From: Lucinisca nassula
Taxonomy: Eukaryota > Mollusca > Bivalvia > Lucinida > Lucinidae
Assembly (NCBI GenBank): GCA_963580285.1
Contig: OY757025.1
Location: 115,137,900 to 115,201,899 of the forward strand
DNA: 64,000 nt
Direction: 5' to 3'
A program made the translations under genes and the position numbers. The notes beneath the pieces are model-generated. The model saw only the letters and a list, made by a program, of their open reading frames with translations, was not told where the DNA came from and made no database searches. Positions within the stretch are counted from its first letter, which is position 1; each line of letters opens with the position of its first letter. Shown in pieces: positions 1 to 13,300 of the stretch.

Positions 1-1180
1 AAGCCATCTGATCTGGATCTACACTGTTTGCAAAGATAGGGGGTGTCATGAACAGCAAGATAAGACTTCTTCAGAAGCCATCTGATCTGGATCTACACTG
101 TTTGCAAAGATAGGGGTTGTCTTGAACAGCAAGATAAGACTTCTTCAGAAGCCATCTGATCTGGATCTACACTGTTTGCAAAGATAGGGGTTGTCGTGAA
201 CAGCAAGATAAGGGTTCTTCAGAAGCCATCTGATCTGGATCTACACTGTTTGCAAAGATAGGGGGTGTCATGAACAGCAAGATAAGACTTCTTCAGAAGC
301 CATCTGATCTGGATCTACACTGTTTGCAAAGATAGGGGGTGTCATGAACAGCAAGATAAGGGTTCTTCAGAAGCCATCTGATCTGGATCTACACTGTTTG
401 CAAAGATAGGGGGTGTCATGAACAGCAAGATAAGACTTCTTCAGAAGCCATCTGATCTGGATCTACACTGTTTGCAAAGATAGGGGGTGTCATGAACAGC
501 AAGATAAGACTTCTTCAGAAGCCATCTGATCTGGATCTACACTGTTTGCAAAGATAGGGGTTGTCATGAACAGCAAGATAAGACTTCTTCAGAAGCCATC
601 TGATCTGGATCTACACTGTTTGCAAAGATAGGGGGTGTCATGAACAGCAAGATAAGGGTTCTTCAGAAGCCATCTGTTCTGGATCTACACTGTTTGCAAA
701 GATAGGGGGTGTCATGAACAGCAAGATAAGACTTCTTCAGAAGCCATCTGATCTGGATCTACACTGTTTGCAAAGATAGGGGTTGTCGTGAACAGCAAGA
801 TAAGGGTTCTTCAGAAGCCATCTGATCTGGATCTACACTGTTTGCAAAGATAGGGGGTGTCATGAACAGCAAGATAAGGGTTCTTCAGAAGCCATCTGTT
901 CTGGATCTACACTGTTTGCAAAGATAGGGGGTGTCGTGAACAGCAAGATAAGACTTCTTCAGAAGCCATCTGATCTGGATCTACACTGTTTGCAAAGATA
1001 GGGGGTGTCATGAACAGCAAGATAAGGGTTCTTCAGAAGCCATCTGATCTGGATCTACACTGTTTGCAAAGATAGGGGGTGTCATGAACAGCAAGATAAG
1101 GGTTCTTCAGAAGCCATCTGATCTGGATCTACACTGTTTGCAAAGATAGGGGGTGTCATGAACAGCAAGATAAGGGTTAA
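1..1180. repeat. 74-bp satellite array, 16 units, derived from half a MITE
   Basis: Sixteen head-to-tail copies of a 74-bp unit; the GCCATCTGATCTGG anchor recurs at 3, 77, 151 ... 1113. Units are nearly identical and differ mainly at two spots (GGGGTTGTCGTG against GGGGGTGTCATG, and AAGACTTCTTC against AAGGGTTCTTC). Each unit equals the right half of the MITE at 32022-32235 (hairpin arm plus end). The last unit finishes with the true MITE terminus AGATAAGGGTTAA. The array runs off the left edge of the window. Confidence 0.95.
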
Positions 1181-1261
1181 ACTAGTTCCTGGAGAATGGT
1201 ACCAACCTAAATGAATTAACTCATTTTAAACAGAATAGAATATGCCTCACTATATGTACAC

Positions 1262-1702
1262 CACAATCTCATTATAACACCGTTCATTATAACATGGTTT
1301 TGGATATAACACGGTTTCAAGATGGATCCCAAAAATGTATAGATTATATGAGCCCCGCCAAGAGAATTTGTGTCTTCGAGCATTCCGTTGACAAATTGTA
1401 ACTGCGCATGCCCAGCCATTCAGAGGGGCCAGGGATATGGCTTTCTGTCTGAAGGTTCCTCTTGATTAACTGCTTGTATGAGCGAGCAGCAAAGGTTCTG
1501 GCGAGACTGCGCGGATGCGCAGGCTCGCCTGAACCTTCGCTGCTCGCATATGCAATAAGTACCAAATTCGCTTGACGGGGGCCCATATATAAATGGTCAT
1601 TTTTTTCTATATGATCTATACATTTTTGTTTGGATATAACATGGTTGTTTAACTAACACTGTGTCTGCTTAGGACCCAATTAATAGTGTTATAAAGAGGT
1701 TG
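1262..1702. mobile_element. MITE family M, copy 1, interrupted
   Basis: Ends resemble CAACCTCTTTATAAC and its complement (GTTATAAAGAGGTTG at 1688-1702). Internal blocks such as GGATATAACACGG and AACTAACACTGTGTCTGC recur at 35442-35621 and 57069-59462. A 230-bp element (1352-1585) splits this copy and a SINE sits at its right end. Confidence 0.65.
1352..1585 (-). mobile_element. ~230-bp element N, copy 1 (inside MITE M)
   Basis: About 230 bp, homologous in reverse orientation to 42103-42328 (shared GCGAGCAGC, GCGCATGCCCAGCCATTCAG and AACCTTCAGACAGAAAGCC blocks). Its ends form an imperfect inverted repeat (GGCCC..GTCAAG). The copy at 42103 has a 9-bp direct flank (TATAATATG), consistent with a hAT-like non-autonomous element, but no transposase supports the class. 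Confidence 0.6.
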
Positions 1703-2007
1703 TTTGTTTTTTGTTTGATTTGAGGTTTATTGTCCCCATCAACACTGTAAAGGTCATTTTGGAGACGTTGCTTCCAATTTTGTGGGAATTTTACCCGACC
1801 TTGAGATGAAATGACATCTCAAGCCCTGACGCCCAATGAAACCGATAGGGTTTATAAGCATGGACGGGCCGACTCGCACTGCTTTCCTTGGGCAGGCTTA
1901 GATCCTCTAAGCTGTTTACCAGTATTCGTGTGCGGGTCAGTTTCAGCTCTGCCTGGAAGCATCATGCAGCCCATATATTTCTTCAAGCCCCGATGGGCGG
2001 GGGCCAT
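1703..2007 (-). mobile_element. SINE-B copy with 12-bp target duplication
   Basis: About 300-bp SINE-like element. The A-rich tail (read as TTTGTTTGATTTGAGG) is at the left. Direct repeats ATAAAGAGGTTG at 1691-1702 and 2008-2019 are target-site duplications. It landed in the last bases of MITE M copy 1. The head (GGCCCCCGCCCATCGGGGCTT when reversed) is not recognisably tRNA. Confidence 0.85.
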
Positions 2008-2039
2008 ATAAAGAGGTTGTGGTGTAGTAGCAGACCATT

Positions 2040-2180
2040 TCAAAATTTAGGGGTGCCAGGTTGAGTCCTTGTAAGTAGTTCGTTTAGAAAATGGCTGAAC
2101 TTTCTGCAAACAGTGAAGCCCCTGATCAGATGCAGCAAGCCACTGCATCAGATCAGCGACTGTACTGTTTGCCAGTTTCT
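2040..2180 (+). repeat. MITE family A fragment with core palindrome
   Basis: Contains AATTTAGGGGTGCCAGG, AAAATGGCTGAACTTT and the core palindrome at about 2115-2170, in the same order as the full copies at 34483-34706 and 59962-60185. The left terminus is missing. Confidence 0.6.
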
Positions 2181-2230
2181 CAGTTAAGGATTTCCTGTAA
2201 TAAATAACTCTGTCAAGGGTAACTACATGT

Positions 2231-5200
2231 ATAATGAAACAAGAGGGCCCAATGGCCCTATATCACTCACCTGTATACCAGAAAATCATTAGTGTAGGAG
2301 ACCACTTGACATTGCTACATACTAAATATCTAAGCTCAGGAAAAGCAGTGTCCATGCTTATAAACCCTACTGGTTTCATTGGGCAACTGGGCTTGAGATG
2401 TAATTTCATCTCAATGTCGGGTAAAAGTCCCACAAAATTGGAAGAGACATCTCCAAAATGACCTATGTATGTGTTGACGGGGATGTAAAACCTCAAATCA
2501 AACAAAATCTGTGCCTTATGGTTTTGGAGAAAAAGATTTTTTTAAGTTTTTTCCAGTGTATGTCTATAGGAGCTAATGAGCCCTGGGGCTTGGCCAATTT
2601 TGACCCAAAGGGCATGGTTGGCAGGATTTATGTAGGCGACCATTTTGTGTTGCTATATACTAAATATCTAAGGTCTGTACTTCATGGTTTCAAAGAAGAT
2701 GATTGAAGCTTTTTTCCATTATAAGTTTGTTGGAGTTAAGGGGCCACAGGATTTGGACTCCAGGGGCATGATTGGCAGGATTCATGTAGGCGACCACTTG
2801 ACATTGCTACATGCTAAATACCTAAGCTCTGGGACTTATGGTTTCAGAGAAGAAGATTTTTGAAGATTTTTTTCCCCATTTTAAGTTGTTTTTTTTGTTT
2901 TTTTGTTTTTTTTTCATTATAAGGGCCCTGTGGTTTCAGAGAAGAAGATTTTTGAAATTTCTCCAATTGTAAGTCTATGGAAGCTAAAGAGCCCTGGGGT
3001 GTGGCCAATTTGGATCCCAGGGGCATAACTGGCAGGATTCATGTAGGTGGCCACGTGACGTTGCTACATACTAAAAATCTAAGCTCTGGGCCTTATGGTT
3101 TCATAGAAGAAGATTTTTTTTTTTTTTTCCATTATAAGTCTATCGGAGGTGATGAGCTCTGGCATGGCCAGTTTTTACCCTAGGGGCAGGGTTAGCAGGA
3201 TTTATGTAGCTGGCTATTTTATGTTGCTAGACACTAAATATCTAAGTTCTGTGCTTCACAGTTTCTGAGAAGAAGATTTTTGAAGCTTTTTACCATTATG
3301 AGTCTATTAGAGCTAAAGGGGCCTTGGAGCATGGCCCATTTGGACCCCAGGGGCATGATTAGCAGGAACTATGTAGGTGACCACATGCCATTGCTACATG
3401 CTAAATATCTAAGCTCTGGGCCCTGTGGTTTCAGAGAAGATTTTTGAAGTTTTTTTCCATTATAAGTCTATAGGAGCTAAGGGGGTCCCAGGGTGTGGCC
3501 CATTTGGACCCCAGGGGCATGATTGGCAGGATTGATGCAGGTGACCACTTGTCATTGCTACATGCTAAATATCTAAGCTCTGGGCCCTGTGGTTTCAGAG
3601 AGGAAGATTTTTGAAGCTTTTTTTCCATTATGTGTCTATGGGAGCTAAGGGGCCCTGAGGCGTGGCCCATTTGGACCCCACGGGCATGATTGGCAGGATT
3701 TATGTAGGTGACCACTTGCCATTGCTACATGCTAAATATCTAAGCTCTGGGCCCTGTGGTTTCAGAGACGAAGATTTCTGAAGCTTTTTTTTCCATTATG
3801 AGTCTATAGGCGCTAAAGGGCCCCGGGGCGTGGCCCTTTTGGACCCCAGGGGCATGATTGGCAAGAATTATGTAGGTGACCACTTGCCGTTGCTACGTGC
3901 TAAATATCTAAGCTATGGGCGCTGTGGTTTCAGAGGAGAAGATTTTTTTAAGCTTTTTTCCATTATGAGTCTATGGGAGCAAAGGGGCCCCGGCGTGTGG
4001 CCCATTTAGAACACAGGGGCATGATTGGCAAGAATTATGTAGGTGACCAATTGCCGTTGCTACATGCTAAATATCTCAACTCTGAGCCCTGTGGTTTCAG
4101 AGAAGGAGATTTTTGAAGCTTTTTTTTCAATTATGAGTCTATGGGAGCAAAGGGGCCCCGGCATGTGGCCCATTTAGAACACAGGGGCATGATTGGCAAG
4201 AATTATGTAAGTGACCACTTGCCGTTGCTACATGCCAAATATCTCAGTTCTGGGCCCTGTGGTTTCAGAGAAGAAGATTTTTGAAGCTTTTTTCCATTAT
4301 GAGTCTCTATAGGAGCTAAAGGGCCCAGGGCGTGGCCCGTTCAGACCCCAGGGGCATGATTGGCAGAAATAATGTAGGTGACCACTTGCCGTTGCTACAA
4401 GCTAAATATCAAAGCTCTTGGCCCTGTGGTTTCCGAGAAGAAGATTTTTGAAGCTTTTTGTTCCATTATGAGTCTATGGGAGCGAAGGGGCCCGGGGCGT
4501 CGCCCATTTGGAACCCAGGGGCATGATTGGCAGGAATTATGTAGGTGACTACTGGCCGTTGCTACATGCTAAATATCTCGGCTCTTGGCCCTGTGGTTTC
4601 AGAGAAGAAGATGTTTTGAAGCTTTTTTTCCATTATGAGTCTATGGGAGCTAAGAGGCCCCGGGGTGTGGCCAATTTGGACCCCAGGGACATGACTGGTA
4701 AGAATTATGTAGGTGACCACTTGCCGTTGCTACATGCCAAATATCTCCACTCTGGGCCCTGTGGTTTCAGAGAAGAAGATTTTTGAAGCTTTTTTCCATT
4801 ATGAGACTATAGGAGCGAAAGGGCCCCGGGACGTGGCCCGTTTGGACCCCAGGGGCACGATTGGCAGGAATTATGTAGGTGACCACTTTTTGTTCCATTA
4901 TGAGTCTATGGGAGCGAAGGGGCCCCGGGGCGTGGCCAATTTGGACCCCCTGGGGAATGATTGGCAGGAAAATGTAGGTGACCACTTGCCGTTGCTACAT
5001 GCCAAATATCTCAGCTCTGGGCCCTGTGGTTTCAGAGAAGAAGATTTTTGAAGCTTTTTTCCATTATGAGTCTATAGGAGCTAAAGGGCCCCGCGGCATG
5101 GCCCATTTGGACCCAAGGGGCATGATTGGCAGGAATTATGTAGGTGACCACTTGCCATTGCTACATGCTAAATATCTAAGCTCTGGGCCAAGTGGTTTCC

Positions 5201-7135
5201 AAGAAGATTTTTGTTCCATTATGAGTCTATGGGAGCGAAGGGGATCCGGGGCGTGGCCCATTTGGAACCCAGGGGCATGATTGGCAGGAATTATGTAGTT
5301 GACCAATTGCCGTTGCTTCATGCTAAATATCTAAACTCTGGGCCCTGTGGTTTCAGAGAAGAAGATTTTTTAAGCTTTTTTTCATTATGAGTCTATGGGA
5401 GCTAAGGGGCCCTGGGGCGTGGTCCATTTGGACCCTAAGGGCATGATTGGCAGGATTTATGTAGACGACCACTTGCCTTTGCTACATGCCAAATATCTCG
5501 GCTCTGGGCCCTGTGGTTTCAGAGCAGAAGATTTTTGAAGCTTTTTTCCATCATGAGTCTCTATAGGAGTTAAAGGGCCCGGGGCGTGGCCCGTTTGGAC
5601 CCCAGGGGCATGATTGGCAGGAATTATGTAGGTGACCACTTGCCATTGCTACATGCTAAATATCTAAGCTCTGGGCCCTGTGGTTTCCGAGAAGAAGATT
5701 TTTGAAGCTTTTTGTTCCATTATGAATCTATGGGAGCGAAGGGGCCCCAGAGCGTGGCCAATTTGGACCCCAGGGGCATGATTGGCAGGAATTATGTAGG
5801 TGACTACTGGCCGTTGCTACATGCCAAATATCTCAGCTCTGGGCCCTGTGGTTTGAGAGAAGATTTTTTAAGTTTTTGTCCATTATGAGACTATAGGAGC
5901 TAAAGGGCCCCGGGGTGTGGCCCGTTTCGACCCCAGGGACATGATTGGCAGGAATTATGTAGGTTTCCACCTGCCATTGCTTCTTGCTAAATATCTAAGC
6001 TCTGGGCCCTGTGGTTTCCGAGGAGAAGATTTTTTAAGCTTTTTGTTCCATTATGAGTCTTATGGAAGCAAAGGGGCCCTGGGGCGTGGCCAATTTGGAC
6101 CCCAGGGGCATGATTGGCAGGAATTATGTAGGTTACCACTTGCAGTTGCTACATGCCAAATATCTCAGCTCTGGGCCCTGTGGTTTCAGAGAAGAAGATT
6201 TTTGAAGCTTTTTTTCCATTATGAGTCTCTATAGGAGCTAAAGGGCCCTGGGGCATGGCCCGTTGGAACCCCAGGGGCATGATTGGCAGGAATTATGTAG
6301 GTTACCACTTGCCGTTGCTACATGCTAAATATCTAAGCTCTGGGCCCTGTGGTTTCAGAGAGGAAGATTTTTGAAGCTTTTTGTTCCATTATGAGTCTTA
6401 TGGGAGCAAAGGGGCCCCGGGGCATGGCCAATTTTGACCCCAGGGGCATGATTGGCAGGAATTATGTAGGTGACCACTTGCCGTTGCTACATGCCAAATA
6501 TCTCAGCTCTGGACCCTGTGGTTTCAGAGAAGAAGATTTTTGAAGCTTTTTTCCATTATGAGTCTATAGGAGCTAAAGGGCCCTGGGGCGTGGCCCGTTT
6601 GGACCCCAGGGGCATGATTGGCAGGAATTATGCAGCTGACCACTTGCCGTTGCTACATGCTAAATATCTAGGCTCTGGGCCCTAAGGTTTCTGAGAAGAA
6701 GATTTTTGAAGCTTTTTGTTCCATTATGAGTCTATGGGAGCAAAGGGGCCTTGGGGCGTGGCCAATTTGGACCCAAGGGGCATGATTGGCAGGAATTATG
6801 TAGGTGACCACTGGCCGTTGCTATATGCTAAATATCTAAGCTCTTGGCCCTGTGGTCTCAGAGAAGAAGATATTTTAATTTTTTTCCATTGTAAGTCTAT
6901 GGGAGCTATATGTTGCCATAGCAACCAGAATTCCAATCTGATCAGCCCAAAAACCTTATGCAGCCTTTCCCCCTACCTGATGATACTTCTCATGAAATAT
7001 GATCAAGATTGACCGTGGGGTATTAGAGATATATGTATTTGAAATTGTTTACGGACGCACGGATGCACGGACGCACGACGGACAAAAAGTGATCACAAAA
7101 GCTCACCTTGTCACTATGTGACAGGTGAGCTAAAA
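2231..7135 (+). mobile_element. Tandem-array element T1 (4.9 kb, ~168-bp monomers)
   Basis: Begins with AAACAAGAGGGCCCAATGGCCC followed by CACTCACCTG, and ends with ACGGACGCACGG-type sequence, then AAAAAGTGATCACAAAAGC and a hairpin CAGGTGAGCT followed by A-rich DNA. Between the ends are roughly 27 monomers of 167-168 bp, for example GTGACCACTTG at 3541, 3708 and 3876. Left-end monomers are the most degenerate. 168 is a multiple of three, so long open frames with repeated peptides appear on both strands; I read these as by-products, not genes. Design matches T7 and T8. Confidence 0.85.
2342..2508 (+). mobile_element. SINE-B fragment, 5' truncated
   Basis: Matches the 3' half of SINE-B: TTATAAACCCTACTGG, then ATCTCAATGTCGGGTAAAAG, then ACCTCAAATCAAACAAA. 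It lies within the left part of T1. No target duplication was identified. Confidence 0.75.
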
Positions 7136-7277
7136 ATAGGTATGTCACCTCCCATTTGTCTAAAACATAGTTACTGTGCAAGGCACACAATACGGATTCA
7201 TTGACTAAAAATTGAAAAAATGCTGAAACAATGTTTTCACTGCTGATTCAACGCCAAATGCCTGCCCAGGTACATAC

Positions 7278-7391
7278 CTCTCGCCAATGTTTTTTCAGCA
7301 CCTCCATTTCTTTCTTTGCAGCAGTATTTTTGGGATCTATCTTCAACAGCTGATTTATATCTTCTATACCTTCACGATTCTTACCCAACAT
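7278..7391 (-). CDS. SPAG1: SPAG1 exon 17, end of TPR block 3 (last exon in window)
   Basis: 114 nt, 38 codons. Reads MLGKNREGIEDINQLLKIDP and then KNTAAKKEMEVLKKHWRE, matching the last TPR helices of SPAG1. Acceptor TTTTTCAG|ATG, donor GAG|GTATGT. The next exon is not found in 1-7277, which is all repeat. Confidence 0.94.
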
Positions 7392-10300
7392 CTGAAAAAA
7401 TTGAATAATCTTTTATTATCTGATGTCACTGCTTTAAATGAAGGTGATTGATTGTTTTGTGTTAAACGTCATGGCAACCCTTGTGTGTCATTTTGTGTTG
7501 TCTACCCGATAAAGGGAGAAAAGAGATAGGAGAGATAGTAGAGATGAACGTGAGAGACAGGGAAGAAAGTGGAAAATAAACTGAAGTGCAGAAACAGAAA
7601 AAATAACAACACTCCCCCTCTTCCCATTCATGCTTCAAGGACAGCAGGCCTTGTCCAACTGTAAGCCAAAATCAAACTAAATATATTACATAAAGGTGAA
7701 TGCAAATTAAATTTCTCATATAATGCCACTGTTATTTCATTGATAACATCATGTCATACCACGGTGTGTTACATCATGATGCTTGTGTTTCCTACTGAAA
7801 TTCTTTAGCAATAGAATCCCATTAAAAACTATTATAAGATAAACAGAATCTTACACTCGCGGTCATTTCATATGAAATTTATGACTCAACAATGGCTCAT
7901 TTCATATGAAATGACCAATCATGTAAGATCCTCTGTTGACTCATTGAAGAAAAATATAATATACCCCTGTACACCCCAGTTTTCTCTATATAAAGTGGGG
8001 TTTAGAGGGGTGTTCATTACCTGGACTTGTTAACATGATGGGCTCAGAAGATACAGTACTTCAAACAGCTAAACCCAACACAAAGGTATCCATATCAAAA
8101 ACCAGAGGCATTCAAAAACCAGTATGCCTCTACCTTCTCCTCTTTGTGGGGGAAAAATTACAGCAAAAAGCTATCTAAACAAAAGCCTAATCAATTTCCT
8201 ACCTTCCTCGACTGAGCCCTCCTAAACAATGCCTTTACATTGTCTTTCTCCAGAGACAAGGCATGGGTACAATCTTCTTCCGCTTCAAAAGGCTGTAAAA
8301 TAAATGTTATTTCATTTATCTTCTTACTGGTGAGGATAAAAATGTCATATTCATTTGTGTATAACCACTGAAAGGCAGGTGCATTATAAGCTATGGTTTT
8401 AAAGTAGATAAGTATGATAAGTGGTTAAAATGTTCCCTGTTCTAGGAGGTACAATATCTAATACTCTGGTATTTTTGGTGAAAAATATGTGCGTAGCTTT
8501 GCAAAAGCTACTCACATTTTTTCAGCAAACTTATTAGTATATTTGCCATTTTTGGTTATCAATGTTTTAATAACTTATTAATTAGTTTGTTTTTTGTTTT
8601 GTTTTACGGCCCTTTCAAGATTATTTCAATTCTTTCGAGCCAATCGTTAATCAAAAGTGGGTGAAAACTGGAGAACCCAAAGAAAAATTCCTGACCTTTC
8701 GTTGCAGAACTTGGCATCTCACATGTGACCAAAGCGAGGCTCGAAACACAGCTGTGAGAGACCTATTGATTAAGCGTCAGCACTCTTACCCACTAGACCA
8801 CAGAGGCCCGTCAATTTGCTAATCTCGGCAGGTACGCGCCAAAACAACATAAATTCATGTTTCTAAAGGTGTTATAGTAAACCTACCTGGTTTAGTTTAA
8901 TATAACAGAGAGCTCTGTTTGTGTATACAGCCACCTGGTCCGGCATTGCCTCCATACATTTGTTGTAGCAAGTCACTGCTTCAGAGAACTGACTCTGTTT
9001 AAAAAAGAGAAAACAAATCATTTGTGTTGTAATTGTTTATTGTTTCATCTTGAGTGCATTGAAATAGTGTGCCTCCAAACAGTCACTACTTTGGTTATCA
9101 CACTGGTCAATACATACGTACAGGCTGCGTAGCGGTCGCATAGGCTTCGTGTTTTGGACGCATAGGCTTCGATGAAAAATGGCGGATGACAGTTCGTCAA
9201 CGCAGGTAAGAAACTGTTTTTACGTTAATCTAACTGTTGTATTGCATTGCCCGATACTGACATCTGCCTTACAGACCACTTTATTAATGTGCGACTTCGT
9301 CTGTTGCAAGAAAAAGTTTGAAAAACGGAAAATAGAAAAATAGACCCCAAAAGAAATTTGGCAGTCAACACGGATTCACCTGTAGTTTCACTTTGGCCCG
9401 GTCGCCCTATGTAACTACACGTTTTTGGCTGGTGTTCTGGCCGATAAATTGTGAATAACGATAATGAAATCTAAAAGCTAATATGCAACTGTCGTCATAT
9501 CTTTTGCGAAAAATAAAAATCTTGATATTTCGATACAACGCGCGTAGCTTCGTTACCTATTACAACGCAGAGGCTGCGAACTAAATTTGAAAGCCCTGTA
9601 TTATTTAGAATAATAACGAATGATATTAAATTAATGTCGAGGAATCAGTCAATCAGCGTTAGTTGGTGATGCGAAAGACATTCTGTATCATTTATACCGA
9701 AAACAATTTCACTCTCAGCTATGCAAATACATGTACATGTACAACATTTTGATTCGAATGCAAAAAATCTGTCAATTTACAATTATTTACACCACCGTTC
9801 ATAAACTCGGCAAGTCCTCCTCACTTCTGTTAAGTATTAAGCGAAATAATATTTGCATTGCATGAATTTCTGTCGTTTTTTTTTTTTTTTTTTTGTTTTT
9901 TTTTAACAAAGCACGTGGCTTCGCAGGATACAGAGATGGGAAGACGCATTACGAAAATACGCCTATTAAAGTACCACTAAAAAGATACAACACAGATAAA
10001 ACATACTGATAGTTTTGACATTTCTGCTCAAGACATAGTGTGTGGGAACTTGTTATAACCGCCCGGACCAGGCGGTTTTAACGTGTTTCCACAATCTGTA
10101 TTTCTGAGAAGAAATAAGGAAAACAATGTATATCCCTTTGAAGCTCAGTTTTACAATATAAAAGTTGGATTTAAGGGGGTCAGAATTATATAGGCATGTT
10201 TTCGTATTCTCCGACTTATATTTAAATACTTGAATCGAATACCTGCAGCTCCTACAAAACTTCAGCGAAGGTTCATTAATCGCGCCTGCACCGTGTCTGA

Positions 10301-13300
10301 TCCGAGCCTTCGTTTCTGATAAGAGAAGGATTCGCTCATTAAACAGTTAACATACAAGCTAATTCTAGCCTTTGTAGGATCAAAGAGGAAAAAAAGTCTT
10401 TTCTTTATCTCAGATCTATTTTCAATCTATGTCCTTGCATCATAAGTTTTTGGTAATCAGACTGCCTTCTGCAACATAGCCTATTAGAATTTGAATTTCA
10501 TAATGACTTAGAATATAAATTCAGAGAAAATACTTGCTTGCAATGATTTCAGTAACCCATTTCGTGAAATCATTCTTCGATATAATAAGACAATAGGGTA
10601 AAAAAAATGTTTTTGCTCAAAACTCTATGACGGCTTGGCCTAAAGATTTACTTTTTTAAGAAAGTCTGTCGGCTGGATGCATACTTATGGATTTAAACTG
10701 CTTCCTTTAACCCTTAAATTACAATTTAAAGCAAAAAGTGAAGTCCCTGATAAGGCGCTGCGTTTGGCCCTTCAATTCATGTAATGTGAGCAAACAGCGT
10801 AGACCCTGATTAGACGCCGCGTTCTGCGGTATTTGATCTGGACATACACTGTTTGAAAACTCAGCAACACGCTGACGTCTCTTCGATAAAAATAAACGCT
10901 GCTGTTTTCTATAAACAAGTTCCCTGAATTTCCGACAAATCAGTGATAATCACGTGGACTTAAGAACTTTAGAGCTACTTGCACTTTTTTTACTTTGTGT
11001 CGATTGATAAATAATCGACCCAAAAAAAACTAGTATTTGCCTTTTCAAAAAATAAACGGGTCATTCATATTTAGCAATTGCAAGTATGCTTTAAATGCGG
11101 TAGGGTTTGAGATGTCATTTCGTCTCAGTGTCGGGTAAAAGTCCCATAAATTCGGAAACAATGTATCAAATGACCTGAATGATGTTGTCGGACACGTTAA
11201 CCTCAGCACAAACAAAAAGGTTCCACTGAGTCATGCGCTGAGACATGAGAGAATTCTCTACCAATAATGAATTGACATACAACCGTTCGTTAGGGATACC
11301 AAACCTAGGCCGAATCCATCTGGAGCAAATTATGGCTAGCTTTGGCTACTTTGGTTGCTGTTTCAATTTCCTATATCACGCCTACGGCAAGGATCAAAGT
11401 TAGGCAAATCAATAAACACCCAGTCAAAAAATGAAGACTGCCACCTCCATTTTAAGCGTGATCATGAGTGGGCATGCGTAGAAAACCGGATGAATCAACC
11501 GTAAGAAAACCTGAATTGTAAAATGGGTTTATACTGTCTGCTGCATCTTCTTAAATAAAAATCAAAAATGAGTTCCTTTAAGAGCAATGAAAAAATTCAT
11601 AAGAAAGAAGATGGGTCATACTACGTAGTTTCGGCTAATAAAGCCTCATCAGTGACCCTGTAATGATCCGACAAAGAAAGCCAGAGGAAACATACTGCAA
11701 TTTTGCGAATTTCGAATAGGCAGTCGATTCAAAGACTGATATAAATCAAAATGGGGTCCAAATAATTAAAAACCTGTCTAGAATATGAGTCTAAACCAAT
11801 AATTTATTTCTGATTTCTCAGAATATTCACACTCTCAAAGGACCAAAAGTAAAATATAAACTGCACTATGGTTGATGTACGGGGAGACGTTTTACGGCCG
11901 CGACACGGCACAACACCAGCTGCAGTGAAGGCAAATAAAAATATTAAAATAACTTTTATTTTAAATAATATTTTCGCTTATAGGCAAACAATGTGGACCA
12001 AGATCAGACTGCTCCTAGTGAGGATCAGTCTTAGATTGGTCCAGGTGACATTTAAAGAAAGCAGCAGATGACTAAGCAAACGACAATTGTTGTGATTGAC
12101 ATGTAAGATAGCTATCTTCAGAGCTGCTGCTTCTCTCACTAAGTTTCAGTGGACTCAGACACATAAGGCTGATTATATTTAAATTGAAGTCCCCTCAAAG
12201 AGTGGCCCGTTCTTGCTTATTTTGCTCCATTTTAAGCTTCTGTTTTAAACTTCAACATTGCTACATCTGCCTATTCAGTACACACCAAGCTTCTAGATTT
12301 TTCATGGATGAAATCAGGGCATATCTAGGGTTAACTGGAATTTTCAAGGTCAGTTCAGAAGCAAAGTAAATGTGATAAAACCCTTATTTGACCACTTAGA
12401 AACCTGCAGTATTCAGTAGAAGAAAGGGTTTATTGATGTTTACCTATTTATTGTAACAGATTATCGCTTTCCTGTCTCCTTTAACAGATTTGACGAAAAC
12501 AGACTTACCCAGTTTATGAACGGTAGTGTACATAATTGTAACTTGACAAATTTTCTGCATTACTTATTTCCTTATTTCTTCTCAGAAACACAGATTGTGG
12601 ATACGCGTTAGAACCGTCTGGTTTGTAACAAGTACTCATACACCATGTTTCGAGCAGAAATATCAAAACTGTCAGGATGTTTTATCTGAATGTTTTTATC
12701 TTTTTAGTGGTATTTTAATAGGTGGATTTTCGTAATGCGCCTTCCCATCTCTGTTACCCGCGCGTCGTAAATTCCGAAGCCACGTACGTTGTAATTAAAA
12801 CACGACAGAAATTCATACAGTGCAAATATTATTTGGCTTAATACTTAACAGATTTGACGAATACTTACCAAGTTCATGAACGGTAGTGTAAATAATTGTA
12901 ACTTGACAGATTTTGGCATTCGAATCATAATGTTGTATTTGCATAGCTGAGAATGAAAATGTTTTCGGTATAAATGATACAGAATGTCTTTAACAACACC
13001 AACTAAAGCTGGTTGACTGATTTCTCGACATTACTTCAATATCATTCGCTATAATTCTACATTATTCGGGGCTTTCAAATTTAGTTCGCAGCCTCTGCGT
13101 TGTAACAGGTAACGAAGCTACGTTCGTTGTATCGAAATATCAAGATTTTTCTTTTTCGCAAAAGATGTGACAAAAATTGCATATTATCATTTCGATTTCA
13201 TTATCGTTATTCACAATTTATCGGCCAGAACACCAGCCAAAAACGTGTAGTTACGTAGGGCGAACGGGCCAAAGAGAAACTACAGGTGAATCTGTGTTGA

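Noticed and set aside
1..1180. Possible CRISPR-like array of regular repeats.
   Set aside because: Units are contiguous 74-bp tandem copies without unique spacers, in eukaryotic DNA, and derive from a MITE.
4508..5280. Overlapping open frames of about 100 codons with repeated peptides (MGAKGPRGVANLDPRG..).
   Set aside because: They are translations of the 168-bp T1 monomer, appear on both strands, and exist because 168 is a multiple of three. No start context, splice sites or known domain.
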